From the NCBI GenBank assembly GCA_937881575.1, contig CALGEI010000144.1, positions 1-42,713 of the forward strand: a stretch of DNA of 42,713 nt, in the 5' to 3' direction. A program made the position numbers and the translations under genes. Positions 15,025 to 23,900 of this stretch are shown here, piece after piece. Each line of letters opens with the position of its first letter. Position 1 is the stretch's first letter. This stretch comes from an uncultured Flavobacteriales bacterium. GTDB taxonomy: Bacteria > Bacteroidota > Bacteroidia > Flavobacteriales_D > Sanyastnellaceae. Below the pieces are notes generated by a model. It was given only the letters and a program-made list of their open reading frames with translations. It did no database searches and was not told the DNA's origin.

Positions 15025-15642
15025 ATGAAAATAATTTGTATTGGGCGGAACTATGCGGATCACGCTTCAGAATTGGGGAACGCAATACCCGTAGAGCCGC
15101 TATTTTTTTTAAAGCCTGACAGCGCTGTTCTTGCGCATCGTCACCCTTTTTACTTGCCGGACTGGTCGGACGATGTTCACTATGAGGTGGAGCTTTTGGT
15201 GCGCATCAGCAAATTGGGAAAGTCCATTGCGCCGGAATTTGCGCACCGCTACTACGATGCCATTTCACTGGGCATTGATTTTACTGCCCGTGATGTGCAA
15301 GCTGAAATCAAGTCCAAAGGCCATCCTTGGGAAAAGGCCAAGGCATTTGATGGGTCGGCTGTCATCAGTCGGGATTGGTTGCCCATCGATTCGTTCAAAG
15401 AAGGTGCTCAGAATATAGGCTTTCGGCTGGAACGGAATGGCCATGTTGTCCAGGAAGGACAGAGTCAGGACATGATTTTCGGCATCGACCAACTGATTGT
15501 GTATGTCTCGAAATTCATGACGCTCAAACTCGGAGATGTGCTCTTTACCGGCACTCCAGCAGGAGTGGGTCCGACACATCCAGGCGACACACTGGAAGGA
15601 TTTATCGCGGACCGTTCGATGTTTCGCGTGCCTGTTCGCTAA
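15025..15642 (+). CDS. Fumarylacetoacetate hydrolase family protein
   Basis: 205 residues, the short FAHD1-like form. It begins MKIICIGRNYADHASELGN and continues with PLFFLKPDSAV, VHYEVELLVRI (metal-binding glutamates), GIDFTARDVQ, KGHPWEKAKAFDGSA and the closing FTGTPAGVGPTHPGDTLEG. Relatives act as acylpyruvate hydrolases, oxaloacetate decarboxylases or isomerases in aromatic breakdown; the substrate is not fixed by sequence. Metal-binding and lid residues look intact. Shikimate kinase starts 5 bases after its stop, so both are likely on one transcript. Confidence 0.93.
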   Translation: MKIICIGRNYADHASELGNAIPVEPLFFLKPDSAVLAHRHPFYLPDWSDDVHYEVELLVRISKLGKSIAPEFAHRYYDAISLGIDFTARDVQAEIKSKGHPWEKAKAFDGSAVISRDWLPIDSFKEGAQNIGFRLERNGHVVQEGQSQDMIFGIDQLIVYVSKFMTLKLGDVLFTGTPAGVGPTHPGDTLEGFIADRSMFRVPVR

Positions 15643-15647
15643 GTGCC

Positions 15648-16148
15648 ATGAAGCGCCTGTTTTTCATTGGATACATGGGAGCTGGGAAAAGCCATGCGGC
15701 CAAGCAATTTGCCCAGGCTTCAGGCCGGCCATACGTCGACCTCGATGACGCTGTTGAATTGGCGATGGGCCAGACCATTCAGGCGGCTTTTCTTGAGCAT
15801 GGAGAGGCGTATTTCCGAAGACATGAGGCGAAGGTTTTAGCCCAAGTGATCGGCGACACGACCATCCAGATCGTGGCATGCGGAGGGGGGGCGACCTGCG
15901 CCAGTGGAGTGGATCAGATGCTGATCCGTGCGGGTCATGTTGTGCACCTCGACCCCGCGATTGAGGTGCTGATTTCTCGTCTTTTGAAACAACAGCACCG
16001 TCCAGTTTTGACTCGACGAGGAAAGCCTTTTGATGCTCAGGGAATTCAGAATCACTGGTTGGAAAGGCACGCGTGCTACGCCTTTGCCCATGAACGTTTG
16101 AGCGAGACTGTATCGGAAGAGGACTTCCGCCGTTGGATGGAGCTATAA
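15648..16148 (+). CDS. aroK: Shikimate kinase
   Basis: 166 residues from ATG 15648, starting MKRLFFIGYMGAGKSHAAKQ, which holds the P-loop GYMGAGKS. Also seen: the substrate- and Mg-binding YVDLDDAVE, FRRHEAKVL, the shikimate-binding ACGGGA, and the lid region with HRPVLTRRGKP. It phosphorylates shikimate with ATP at the fifth step of aromatic amino acid synthesis. The frame is open far upstream but overlaps the FAH gene, so that extension is rejected. The pathway enzyme AroQ is also in this window, about 4.4 kb away in another transcript. It converges with the phosphoribosyltransferase, 7 bases apart. Confidence 0.94.
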   Translation: MKRLFFIGYMGAGKSHAAKQFAQASGRPYVDLDDAVELAMGQTIQAAFLEHGEAYFRRHEAKVLAQVIGDTTIQIVACGGGATCASGVDQMLIRAGHVVHLDPAIEVLISRLLKQQHRPVLTRRGKPFDAQGIQNHWLERHACYAFAHERLSETVSEEDFRRWMEL

Positions 16149-16155
16149 GCTCGTG

Positions 16156-16668
16156 TCAATCCATCAAATCAGCCGTGTCCTTTTCTGAAGGAATGGCATC
16201 AATTTCAATGACGATGTTTTCTTTTAAATTGGTGCTCAAGGAGAGACCACAGAAATCAGCCCGCACCGGAAATTGTCTGTGAATGCGGTCAATCATGACT
16301 GCGGTTGCCACCCTTTTGGGTCCAGAATTGAGCAAGTGATTCACGCCATAAATTAGCGTCTTTCCGCTGTTAAGAACGTCGTCTATGAGCACCATGTTTT
16401 GGTCCTTGAACACGCTCAAATCCACACTGCATGTAACCGGGGAACTCAAAGGATTTGCCTTGTTAAGTCGCACGGTGGCTTCATGCAACGGCATATCGCA
16501 AATGGAGCCTAAAATGCCAATGAGTCGTCGTCCCATGATTTCTCCATTTCCAGCGATACTGACAATGTGCAGTGAAGGCGAAGCAAAAAACTCCTCTGCA
16601 ATTTGACGGGCAATTCGCTGCAATTTGCGTTCGATTTGGTCTGCGGTCAAAATTTGAGTGCGTGCCAT
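16156..16668 (-). CDS. PyrR-like phosphoribosyltransferase
   Basis: 170 residues from the ATG at 16668, beginning MARTQILTADQIERKLQRIA, as in PyrR relatives. The PRPP-binding loop VLIDDVLNSGKTL is at 93-105, and SIAGNGEIMGRRL and VMIDRIHRQFPVRADFCGL match the family. PyrR proteins are UMP-binding regulators of pyrimidine genes with some uracil phosphoribosyltransferase activity. No pyr operon or attenuator is nearby, so its role here is uncertain; a general nucleobase salvage function is the alternative. The ATG follows the rlmD stop by 34 bases on the same strand, so it may be cotranscribed with it. Confidence 0.88.
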   Translation of the reverse strand: MARTQILTADQIERKLQRIARQIAEEFFASPSLHIVSIAGNGEIMGRRLIGILGSICDMPLHEATVRLNKANPLSSPVTCSVDLSVFKDQNMVLIDDVLNSGKTLIYGVNHLLNSGPKRVATAVMIDRIHRQFPVRADFCGLSLSTNLKENIVIEIDAIPSEKDTADLMD

Positions 16669-16702
16669 GGGGTCAATTAAGCGGGTGATATGCGAGCTCT
16701 TC

Positions 16703-18172
16703 TTAGAGAGATTTTTCAAATACGGCGACTGCTTCAACGTGTGCAGTATGTGGAAATTGATCTACAAATTTGAGGGAAGTCATGGCATAGCCGTATTCAC
16801 TCAAAGTCGTGATGTCGCGCGCTTGAGTAGCGGGATTGCAGGAGACGTATACCAATTTTGGCGCGCCCAAGCGAATCACCTTTCTCAGCGTTCGTGGAGA
16901 AATGCCACTGCGGGGAGGATCCAAAACGATCGTTCGGATGCGCCCGGCATACTCCGGAAATTCCAAAAGAAATTTTCCGACATCCGCTGCATGGAATTGA
17001 ATTCCGGTGGTTCCGTTCCTCTCAGCGCTTTTCTTGGCGTCTGCGATGGCCTCTTCGACAATGTCCACACCGACGACGTCCATGCCCGTGTGACGAACGA
17101 GCATCTGCGCAATGGTGCCGGTGCCGCAAAAAAGGTCCATCACAACGTCCTGTTTTGCTCGCGTGGCCGTGCCTAGCTGCAGACTATCATTGGCGGGGTC
17201 AATCGCCGCAATCACCTCGGCATAGAGTCGTTCTGCGCAAGATGGATTGGTTTGGAAAAAACTCGACATGCTGATGTCGAATTGCAAGCCATGCATCGAT
17301 TCAGTGATGGTGCTTTTCCCGAAAATAAGTTCGCTACTTCCTTCACGCGATTCAACGCGTTCGCCCGTATTGTCATTGACGCTGTGCAAAATCCCCGCAA
17401 TGCGTTCGCCAAACAGCTCTTGCATTTTCACGATGAATGCTTCCCGAGGGAATTGATCAATATCGGCTGAACTTGTCACGAGATTGAAGAGCAGTGTGTT
17501 ATCAGCAATGCTTTTTCGAACGACGAGAAAGCGATAAAATCCAACACGCTGTGGCGGATGCCATGGAGGAAGACCGGAATCTTCAAACCATTGCCGCAAG
17601 AGGTGGAGTTGATTTTCAACCGCCTCATCAAACAATCCTGAATCGGCGTCAAGATTCTCAACGGCCCACCACGTCCCGCGTCGTTTGAATCCGAGCCCAA
17701 AACCATCGATCTTCTCGCCGGTCTCGGGGTCGTGAAGGATGGCAGAGAAGCTGTACTCCATTTTATTGCGGTAGTGCCAATGCTTTGGAGAGTCAACGAA
17801 TCCTCGATAAACCGATTGGACATCTTCAATGCCGCCGATGCGTTTGTAGAGATCCATTGCCGTGGATTCTTTCAACTTTTTTTGCAGGTCGATGGGAACG
17901 TGCGTGTAGGGAGCACCTGAAATGTCTTGGAATCCCGATTGAACCTCTTCCGGCGCCCGTTCGAGGACATCCTCCAAGCGGCATTCGGCGTATTTCGATT
18001 TGCATTTGACTACGCGACATCGAACCAATTGACCTGGAAAGGTGTTTTGAACGAAAATAACGAAAGGCCCTTTTTCGGTCGGTATGCGCGCGATACCCTG
18101 TCCCCCGAAGGCGATGTCTTCAATCCGCAATTCAAGCGGATCGTTCTTTTTGAATCTTCTATCTCGTCCCAC
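16703..18172 (-). CDS. rlmD: RlmD/RumA-family 23S rRNA uracil-C5 methyltransferase, Fe-S ligands missing
   Basis: 489 residues from a GTG at 18172 (start MGRDRRFKKNDPLELRIEDI, the family pattern). ATGs at 18214 and 18256 are alternatives, but a perfect -7 element lies between them and the GTG. An N-terminal TRAM domain (about 1-70) is followed by the SAM-binding VMDLFCGTGTIAQML (about 344-358), TIVLDPPRSG and the catalytic cysteine in VYVSCNPATQARD (about 445). These methylate uracil in rRNA. Oddly, the region that normally carries the three clustered 4Fe-4S cysteines reads SGFQDISGAPYTH (about 79-91), and the fourth is also not seen. Three other cysteines sit earlier, in the TRAM domain. The methylation site could therefore differ from U1939. 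Confidence 0.9.
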   Translation of the reverse strand: MGRDRRFKKNDPLELRIEDIAFGGQGIARIPTEKGPFVIFVQNTFPGQLVRCRVVKCKSKYAECRLEDVLERAPEEVQSGFQDISGAPYTHVPIDLQKKLKESTAMDLYKRIGGIEDVQSVYRGFVDSPKHWHYRNKMEYSFSAILHDPETGEKIDGFGLGFKRRGTWWAVENLDADSGLFDEAVENQLHLLRQWFEDSGLPPWHPPQRVGFYRFLVVRKSIADNTLLFNLVTSSADIDQFPREAFIVKMQELFGERIAGILHSVNDNTGERVESREGSSELIFGKSTITESMHGLQFDISMSSFFQTNPSCAERLYAEVIAAIDPANDSLQLGTATRAKQDVVMDLFCGTGTIAQMLVRHTGMDVVGVDIVEEAIADAKKSAERNGTTGIQFHAADVGKFLLEFPEYAGRIRTIVLDPPRSGISPRTLRKVIRLGAPKLVYVSCNPATQARDITTLSEYGYAMTSLKFVDQFPHTAHVEAVAVFEKSL

Positions 18173-18177
18173 AATTG

Positions 18178-18208
18178 CAAATGTAATCCCCTGCTCGCGG
18201 TATCTTGC
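18178..18208. promoter_or_regulatory. Compact divergent promoters of rlmD and the EEP hydrolase
   Basis: On the minus strand TACATTTG (18185-18178) is a perfect -7 match, 5 bases before the rlmD GTG. On the plus strand TATCTTGC (18201-18208) is a weaker -7 match, 4 bases before ATG 18213. The two elements are only 15 bases apart, so the promoters would exclude each other. Confidence 0.45.
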
Positions 18209-18212
18209 GTAC

Positions 18213-19082
18213 ATGCAGAAATCAGCAAGAATTTTTTCCATCGCTTTGCCTTGCATGGCGCTTTTGGGCTTCTGGATGCCAGGTGGGGTGGCTATTTCAC
18301 AGGAGTCTTACGAAATGAGTGTGGCAACATTCAATATTCGCTATGCGAATCCGGATGATACGTTGCGTTGGGAGGATCGGAAGGATGAAGTGGCGAATGC
18401 AGTGCGGTACTTTGATGTGATTGGATTTCAAGAAGTGCTCCCACAACAAAAGAATGACTTGATAGCGCGGATGCCACGGCATGCTCATTACGGTGAAGGT
18501 CGTGATCGAGACGGAGCGGGTGAAGCATGTCCGATTTTTTGGAATCAAAAGAGGTTTGATTTTTTGCATGGTGAGATTCGTTGGCTTTCGGACACGCCTC
18601 TGGTGGCCGGAAGTATTGGTCCTGGAGCAGATTTGCCTCGCATTGTGACCATTGTTTTACTTCACGACAAAAAAACCAAGCAGACCGTGCGTGTCCTCAA
18701 TACGCACTGGTCTCATACCAGCGAAGAAGCGCGAGAGGCTGCAAGCAACTTGATGGCGGGCTGGACAGGTTGGGCAGGCGAAGCTGATTTGACCCTGGTA
18801 TGTGGTGATTTCAATGCCGAGCCGCAATCGCCGCCGATCTCGAGATTACTCGAGTCATCCGATCTCCAAGACACGTATGACAACGCAAACTTCAGGTGCC
18901 GGAAATCCTTCGGCACGTACTCGACTTTTTTCCCGACAAACCTGATGGGAGCGACGAGAATTGATGCGATTTTTTATCGTGGAAATGTAACAGTGGATTG
19001 GGTTTGCGCTGACGAGTTGATAAAATACGGGGTTTACATTTCGGATCACTTGCCTTACCACGCAGTTTTCAAAATCCCATAA
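18213..19082 (+). CDS. Exported endonuclease/exonuclease/phosphatase (EEP) family hydrolase
   Basis: 289 residues. Start at ATG 18213 gives a signal peptide (MQKSARIFSIALPCMALLGF then WMPGGVAIS). The EEP fold motifs are present: VATFNIRYANPDD (Asn), VIGFQEVLP (metal-binding Glu), VLNTHWSHTS, LVCGDFNAEPQS (Asp/Asn pair) and the final SDHLPYHAVF (catalytic His). The family contains nucleases, phosphoinositide and sphingomyelin phosphodiesterases, and sugar-phosphate hydrolases; this short, exported form cannot be placed more exactly. A longer frame to 18084 exists but overlaps rlmD. The SLC13 transporter starts 4 bases after the stop, so the hydrolase product might be its substrate, which is speculative. 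Confidence 0.9.
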   Translation: MQKSARIFSIALPCMALLGFWMPGGVAISQESYEMSVATFNIRYANPDDTLRWEDRKDEVANAVRYFDVIGFQEVLPQQKNDLIARMPRHAHYGEGRDRDGAGEACPIFWNQKRFDFLHGEIRWLSDTPLVAGSIGPGADLPRIVTIVLLHDKKTKQTVRVLNTHWSHTSEEAREAASNLMAGWTGWAGEADLTLVCGDFNAEPQSPPISRLLESSDLQDTYDNANFRCRKSFGTYSTFFPTNLMGATRIDAIFYRGNVTVDWVCADELIKYGVYISDHLPYHAVFKIP

Positions 19083-19086
19083 CCCC

Positions 19087-20508
19087 ATGATCCAGTCGCG
19101 TCTGTTAACCCAATTGGCTGGCCCTGTGTTGGCTTGTCTCGTGTATTTCTTAGCGCCTCATTGGGGTTGGTCTGATGCTGCGTCAGCGGTATTGGCGGCG
19201 AGCACTTGGATGCTGGTGTGGTGGATTTCTGAAGCGGTTCCGATTGGTGTGACTTCAATCCTGCCCATTGTGATTTTTCCACTTTTGGGAATATCCACAG
19301 TCGGAGAGACTACGGCTCCTTATGGCTCGCATTATGTGTTCTTGTTTATGGGGGGCTTTTTGGTGGCGATTGCATTGGAAAACTGGAATTTGCACCGTCG
19401 ATTTGCATTGAATATTCTGGCCGCCGCAGGTGGAAGTCCTCGCCGTTTAATTGGCGGGTTCATGCTTGCCACGGCGTTGTTGAGCATGTGGATTTCAAAC
19501 ACAGCGACGACCCTTATGATGCTGCCTATTGCCCTTTCCGTCATATCCAAATTGGAGTTGAAGCAACATCCCAACTTTGCCGTGGCCTTGCTTTTGGGTA
19601 CGGCGTATGCAGCGAACATTGGAGGCATGGCCACGTTGGTGGGAACTCCGCCCAACGTCGCTTTGGCAGGGATCATGGAGGAGCAGTACGGCGTCATCAT
19701 TCCGTTCATGGAATGGATGTTGCTCGCTGCACCGTTTTCTGCCATCTTGCTTTTCTTGGTCTATGTGGTGTTGACGCGCGTGCTGCTTCCGATTTCGAAA
19801 GAAACTGTTGGTGAGGGGCTACAGCCGATCCGCAAAGAGTTGAAGGCGCTTGGCAGCTGGTCAGCAGCAGAAAAACGCGTGGGGATGGTCTTCGGAACGA
19901 CCGCTTTGTTGTGGATTGGTCGGCGATTCATTGAGGATTGGACCGGTTGGTCGCTCAACGATACGACCATTGCCATGGCAGCGGGCATCAGCTTGTTTTT
20001 GATCCCTTCGGGAGAGCGCAACCGAACGCTGATGTCCTGGGACGAAGCCAGACGATTGCCTTGGGAAATCTTACTGCTATTCGGTGGAGGTTTGACATTG
20101 GCCGGTGCTCTCGGCCGTGCAGGGATTTTGGAGGTTGTTGCCGATACCCTCTCTGAACAAGGCGGGTGGCCATTGTGGCTGATGATCGCAGCATTTGCTT
20201 TTGTCGCCTTGATGCTGACTGAAGTCATGAGCAATCTCGCACTTACGGTCGTCATGGTTCCTGTCGTTGCTCAAGTGGCGTTGCAATTGGGATTGAACCC
20301 GCTGATGTTGGCCGTGCCAGTGGCACTGGCCAGTAGCTGTGCATTCATGCTGCCGATGGCGACGCCGCCCAATGCCATCATTTTCGGAAGCAATCAGATT
20401 CGCATGGGGCAAATGGCGCGCGTTGGATTTGTACTGAATCTCATCGCTGCATTTCTAGCAGTGGTTTGGTCGGCCTTTGTGCTTCCTGCATGGTTGGAGA
20501 TGCTGTAA
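19087..20508 (+). CDS. SLC13/DASS-family sodium-coupled anion transporter
   Basis: 473 residues, almost all hydrophobic with 11-12 predicted membrane segments. The two SLC13 signature motifs are present, each a Ser/Thr-rich turn followed by TPPN: SNTATTLMMLP with LVGTPPNVALAG in the first half, and LTEVMSNLALTVVM with MATPPNAIIFGSNQ in the second. Members import di- and tricarboxylates, or sulfate in some branches, with sodium. The substrate cannot be fixed from sequence. Its stop codon TAA is inside the -7 element that I propose for aroQ, 9 bases downstream. Likely cotranscribed with the EEP hydrolase. Confidence 0.95.
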   Translation: MIQSRLLTQLAGPVLACLVYFLAPHWGWSDAASAVLAASTWMLVWWISEAVPIGVTSILPIVIFPLLGISTVGETTAPYGSHYVFLFMGGFLVAIALENWNLHRRFALNILAAAGGSPRRLIGGFMLATALLSMWISNTATTLMMLPIALSVISKLELKQHPNFAVALLLGTAYAANIGGMATLVGTPPNVALAGIMEEQYGVIIPFMEWMLLAAPFSAILLFLVYVVLTRVLLPISKETVGEGLQPIRKELKALGSWSAAEKRVGMVFGTTALLWIGRRFIEDWTGWSLNDTTIAMAAGISLFLIPSGERNRTLMSWDEARRLPWEILLLFGGGLTLAGALGRAGILEVVADTLSEQGGWPLWLMIAAFAFVALMLTEVMSNLALTVVMVPVVAQVALQLGLNPLMLAVPVALASSCAFMLPMATPPNAIIFGSNQIRMGQMARVGFVLNLIAAFLAVVWSAFVLPAWLEML

Positions 20509-20513
20509 ATTCG
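20506..20513 (+). promoter_or_regulatory. -7 element four bases from the aroQ GTG
   Basis: TAAATTCG matches five of six fixed bases of TAnnTTTG and is followed by AGCC-GTG. It overlaps the stop codon of the SLC13 gene. Confidence 0.4.
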
Positions 20514-20517
20514 AGCC

Positions 20518-20952
20518 GTGAAGAAAATACTTGTACTCCACGGCCCGAATCTCAATTTGTTGGGCAGACGTGAACCGGTTTTGTATGGTGCCATGACGCT
20601 CGAACAATTGAATGCCTCGCTTCACTCCATGGCCAATTCAGGAGGTTTTGAATTGATCACGCTCCAAAACAACGTAGAGGGTGAGTTGATTAACTCTTTG
20701 CAAGAACATGGGTTCTCTGCTCATGGAATCGTGTTCAACCCGGGAGGATACACACATACCAGTGTGGCCATTCGCGACGCTGTGCTGGCCATTGATTCTC
20801 CGGTTATTGAAGTCCACCTCACGAACCCGGATGCCCGCGAAGAATTTCGAAAACCATCTCTTTTGCGAGAGGCTTGTCTAGGAAGTATCGGAGGGCTCGG
20901 AACAGAGAGCTATGTTGCGGCGCTTCGGTTTTTTATGGAGCATGGACGATGA
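20518..20952 (+). CDS. aroQ: Type II 3-dehydroquinate dehydratase
   Basis: 144 residues from a GTG start; the protein begins KKILVLHGPNLNLLGRREP (after fMet), the invariant family start, which carries the active-site Arg and the following Tyr (VLYGAM). Further motifs: LQNNVEGELINSLQ, FNPGGYTHTSVAIRDA with the catalytic His, and VIEVHLTNPDAREEFRKPS. It forms the dodecameric class II enzyme that dehydrates 3-dehydroquinate in the shikimate pathway. Length is normal. It lies 9 bases after the SLC13 gene and its 3' end overlaps the convergent lipase-like gene by 20 bases. Confidence 0.96.
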   Translation: MKKILVLHGPNLNLLGRREPVLYGAMTLEQLNASLHSMANSGGFELITLQNNVEGELINSLQEHGFSAHGIVFNPGGYTHTSVAIRDAVLAIDSPVIEVHLTNPDAREEFRKPSLLREACLGSIGGLGTESYVAALRFFMEHGR

Positions 20953-23900
20953 TTTGAATGGCTTGCGTGATTTCGTCAGTCGAGTCAATGTGCAGGCTGT
21001 ACCACCCGGGTTTCAGCGAACCGATTGAACATTGAATGGTTCCGTCAGCAGAGGGTCGTTCGGAGCGCGAAAGAACCAAATGACCGACAGCATCAAATAG
21101 CCTCAATTCAACCTGATTTGGATGAATCTGATTCGATGTCCAATGGATATCAAGATCCTGTAGAACGGGGTTGGGATAAACTTGCCATCTCGGAGATTCC
21201 GTGGGATTCTGAACAGCAGCCATTTTAGGGGAATCTTGATCAGGTTGCAATTCGCCAACATTCGGATCAGAGCAGTTGAGCAATGCCGGTGAGGCATCTT
21301 TGAGGAAAATCAGAGAGCCCTCGATGCTCGTTTCCAAATCAATGGGAGCGATCATGCACGGTGCGCTGCCAGAGCAGTGGTTCCAGTCGTTGCCGTTGCA
21401 AGCAAGAAGAATCGGTCCGCTTTGAGCAGCATCAAGACCCGCAATGGTGCCTTCGAAATATTGGTGATCTGCTTGGGCAAATGCATTTCCTCCATGCAAT
21501 AAATCAAGCCAAAAACCGTCTGTAAATCGCACATGCTGGTTGTTGTGAATGAATGTGTTTTTTCCATACGGAGGTGCCATGTTGAGTTGGCCCAAGGAGT
21601 CGAGATGAACGGCGTCGCTCAGATTCTCAAACTTGGTACAAGCGAGATTTACTTGCTGCTCCTTGAGCTTAAGTCCGGTTGAGTGATTCTTAAACTCGGA
21701 AGATTCAATCCGCAAAGCATGGCCGCTTGCAGCAACGAACAGCTGAGGAAAGTCAGAAAAGCCCGATTCAAAAGAGGTGTTTCGGATCCATGAATGCAAC
21801 GGGACTTGTTCCAGCGAAAACGTGCTGTGACTCCACGAGCAATGTTCCATGTGCAATCCAGATAATGTAGCACTCCATTCTGTGTTGACTAGCTCCAAGT
21901 CAGTCAATTGCATGGAAGCTGAACTCGGGTGTTGGTGAGAGATGTTGGCGTTGTGCAAAACTCCCTTGTCCCATTGGAGCCTATTGAAGAATGCGCATGC
22001 TGCCGTTGAATTGTCTCCTTGCAAGTTGACTTGTTGGAAGTTGGTTTTTACGTGCAACTCCAAGGTGCTGAACGCGTTCATGTCAATTTGAACGTTGGTC
22101 ATTTCAAGAACTCCAAGGCCATGCACACCCATCCCGGCATCATGCTGTAAAGTCAATGCGATGGGAGCGGAGTCTGGGCCGTGAATCTGCCAGCGACTGC
22201 CCGTTCCCAGTTGCACATAGGCTGTTATGCTGTCAATTTCAAGGAGTCCAGCGACCTGGTTGGTCGATGAAGAAATCTGAAAAGTCTTGCCGTCAGATAC
22301 AATTAAATCGCCATTGAACTCGAATTTGCCATCGGGTCCGTTGCAGGCGATTAGACTGTTTTCAGAGACTAGGATTTGCCCATCGCTGTGAATGTTCAAA
22401 ATGCCGCCAGGGTGAATGATAATCTGGCCGCCGTTCAAGATCAACTGGGCTTCTTCTTGAATGTGAAGTTGGCTGGACGGGCCGATGTGAACGGTGGATT
22501 CCGGTCCAAGAATCAATTGCGTGCCCGATGTGATGTGGAGGGTTCCAATGCCATTTCCGAGCGTATCTCCCAGAATCAATGTCCCAAATTGAGGAAGTTC
22601 GATGACGTCTGAACAAGGCGTGCTTTCAACGTGGAACGGCTGCTGCCATGCCATTCCATTGCCTTCAAGTCCGCCAATGGTTACTTTTCCAGCTGCCGGA
22701 ATGGAACAAGGGCCAATCCAATGCGCGTTCGGTTGATTCCATCCAAAGTGATGTTCGAAATTGATGTTTTCAATCGGTCTTCCATCAATAACCCAACCCA
22801 AAATCTGAGATGCATGGTGGCCGATTTCGGCGTGCATGCCGATCGGATCGGTGAGTGGTTGTGTCGATATCGCATCAAAGTCGATCGCTTCTGCGGACCA
22901 TTCAGAAGCCAATGGCAAGTCGAATGCGGAATGCACCGGAATGAATAGAGATTGTTCTTGGGACACGTCGACTTCAATGCCTGCAATCTCAAGGGCATTG
23001 CGTAAGAGCGTCAAATGTGAGGAGGCGCTGCCGGGAAGAGAGCCCCAATTTGGAAATGTAGGGGCACAATGTCCTTGTCCATTGAGAATGAAATCTTGGC
23101 CCCAATCCCAATCGGTATTGATTAACTGACCATCAAAGACGCACCAATTGTCATCATCTGAATCTGGATACTGCGGGTCACCAGGCGCAGCAAACAACCA
23201 CAGATTGACATAATCCCAGCCCAAGAAACTGGATGTCGCATGCAGTAGAGGAGAATTCGGAGTCGGAAATGGGATCTCCGGATGGCCGTTGGATAGGGCT
23301 GCGCAATAGGGAAGTTGAGGGAGTCCCCATTCCGCTTGCAGTGATTGAAGAGCAATGAACTCTGCCCGTGGTCCAGTGGGACTTTCAAACAGCAATTCAC
23401 GAGCCGCCGGAGAATTGAGCGCATCAAATAGATCGGCGGCATCCACAGAAACATCCGATAAAAACGCAACGGCATGGTGCACAGCTAGAGGGAGCCAAGC
23501 ACCTCGGAATGGACTGTCGATTGAAAGAAAAAGACGTGTGCAATGATCTTCTCCGTCGAGTTCCATTTTACGCAAGGCATGCCGTGCAATCAAGCCTCCC
23601 ATGCTCGCTCCTACGACCACCAGGGGTGAGGCCGTCTCAGCCTGCTGGTGACTTTTGCACAGTTGAATCAGATGTTGGAGCAAGGCAGCACTTTTTGCTA
23701 CGGATTGCGTGCCGTCTGCGAAGTCGAGAAAAACAAAATCCATACCGACTGCATTCAAAGAGTCGATGAACGCGGGCATGGCTTCGAATGCTGTGGAAGG
23801 ATTTGCACTGCAATTCCAGAGAGTCTCCCAATTCATGTCTCCATGCCCATGCAGTGGAATTTGACCACCGATGGCGGGGTCAAATCCTTCGCAGAGGATG

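Noticed and set aside
18084-18212. Longer N-terminus for the EEP hydrolase from 18084
   Set aside because: It overlaps rlmD coding sequence and would hide a good signal peptide that begins at ATG 18213.
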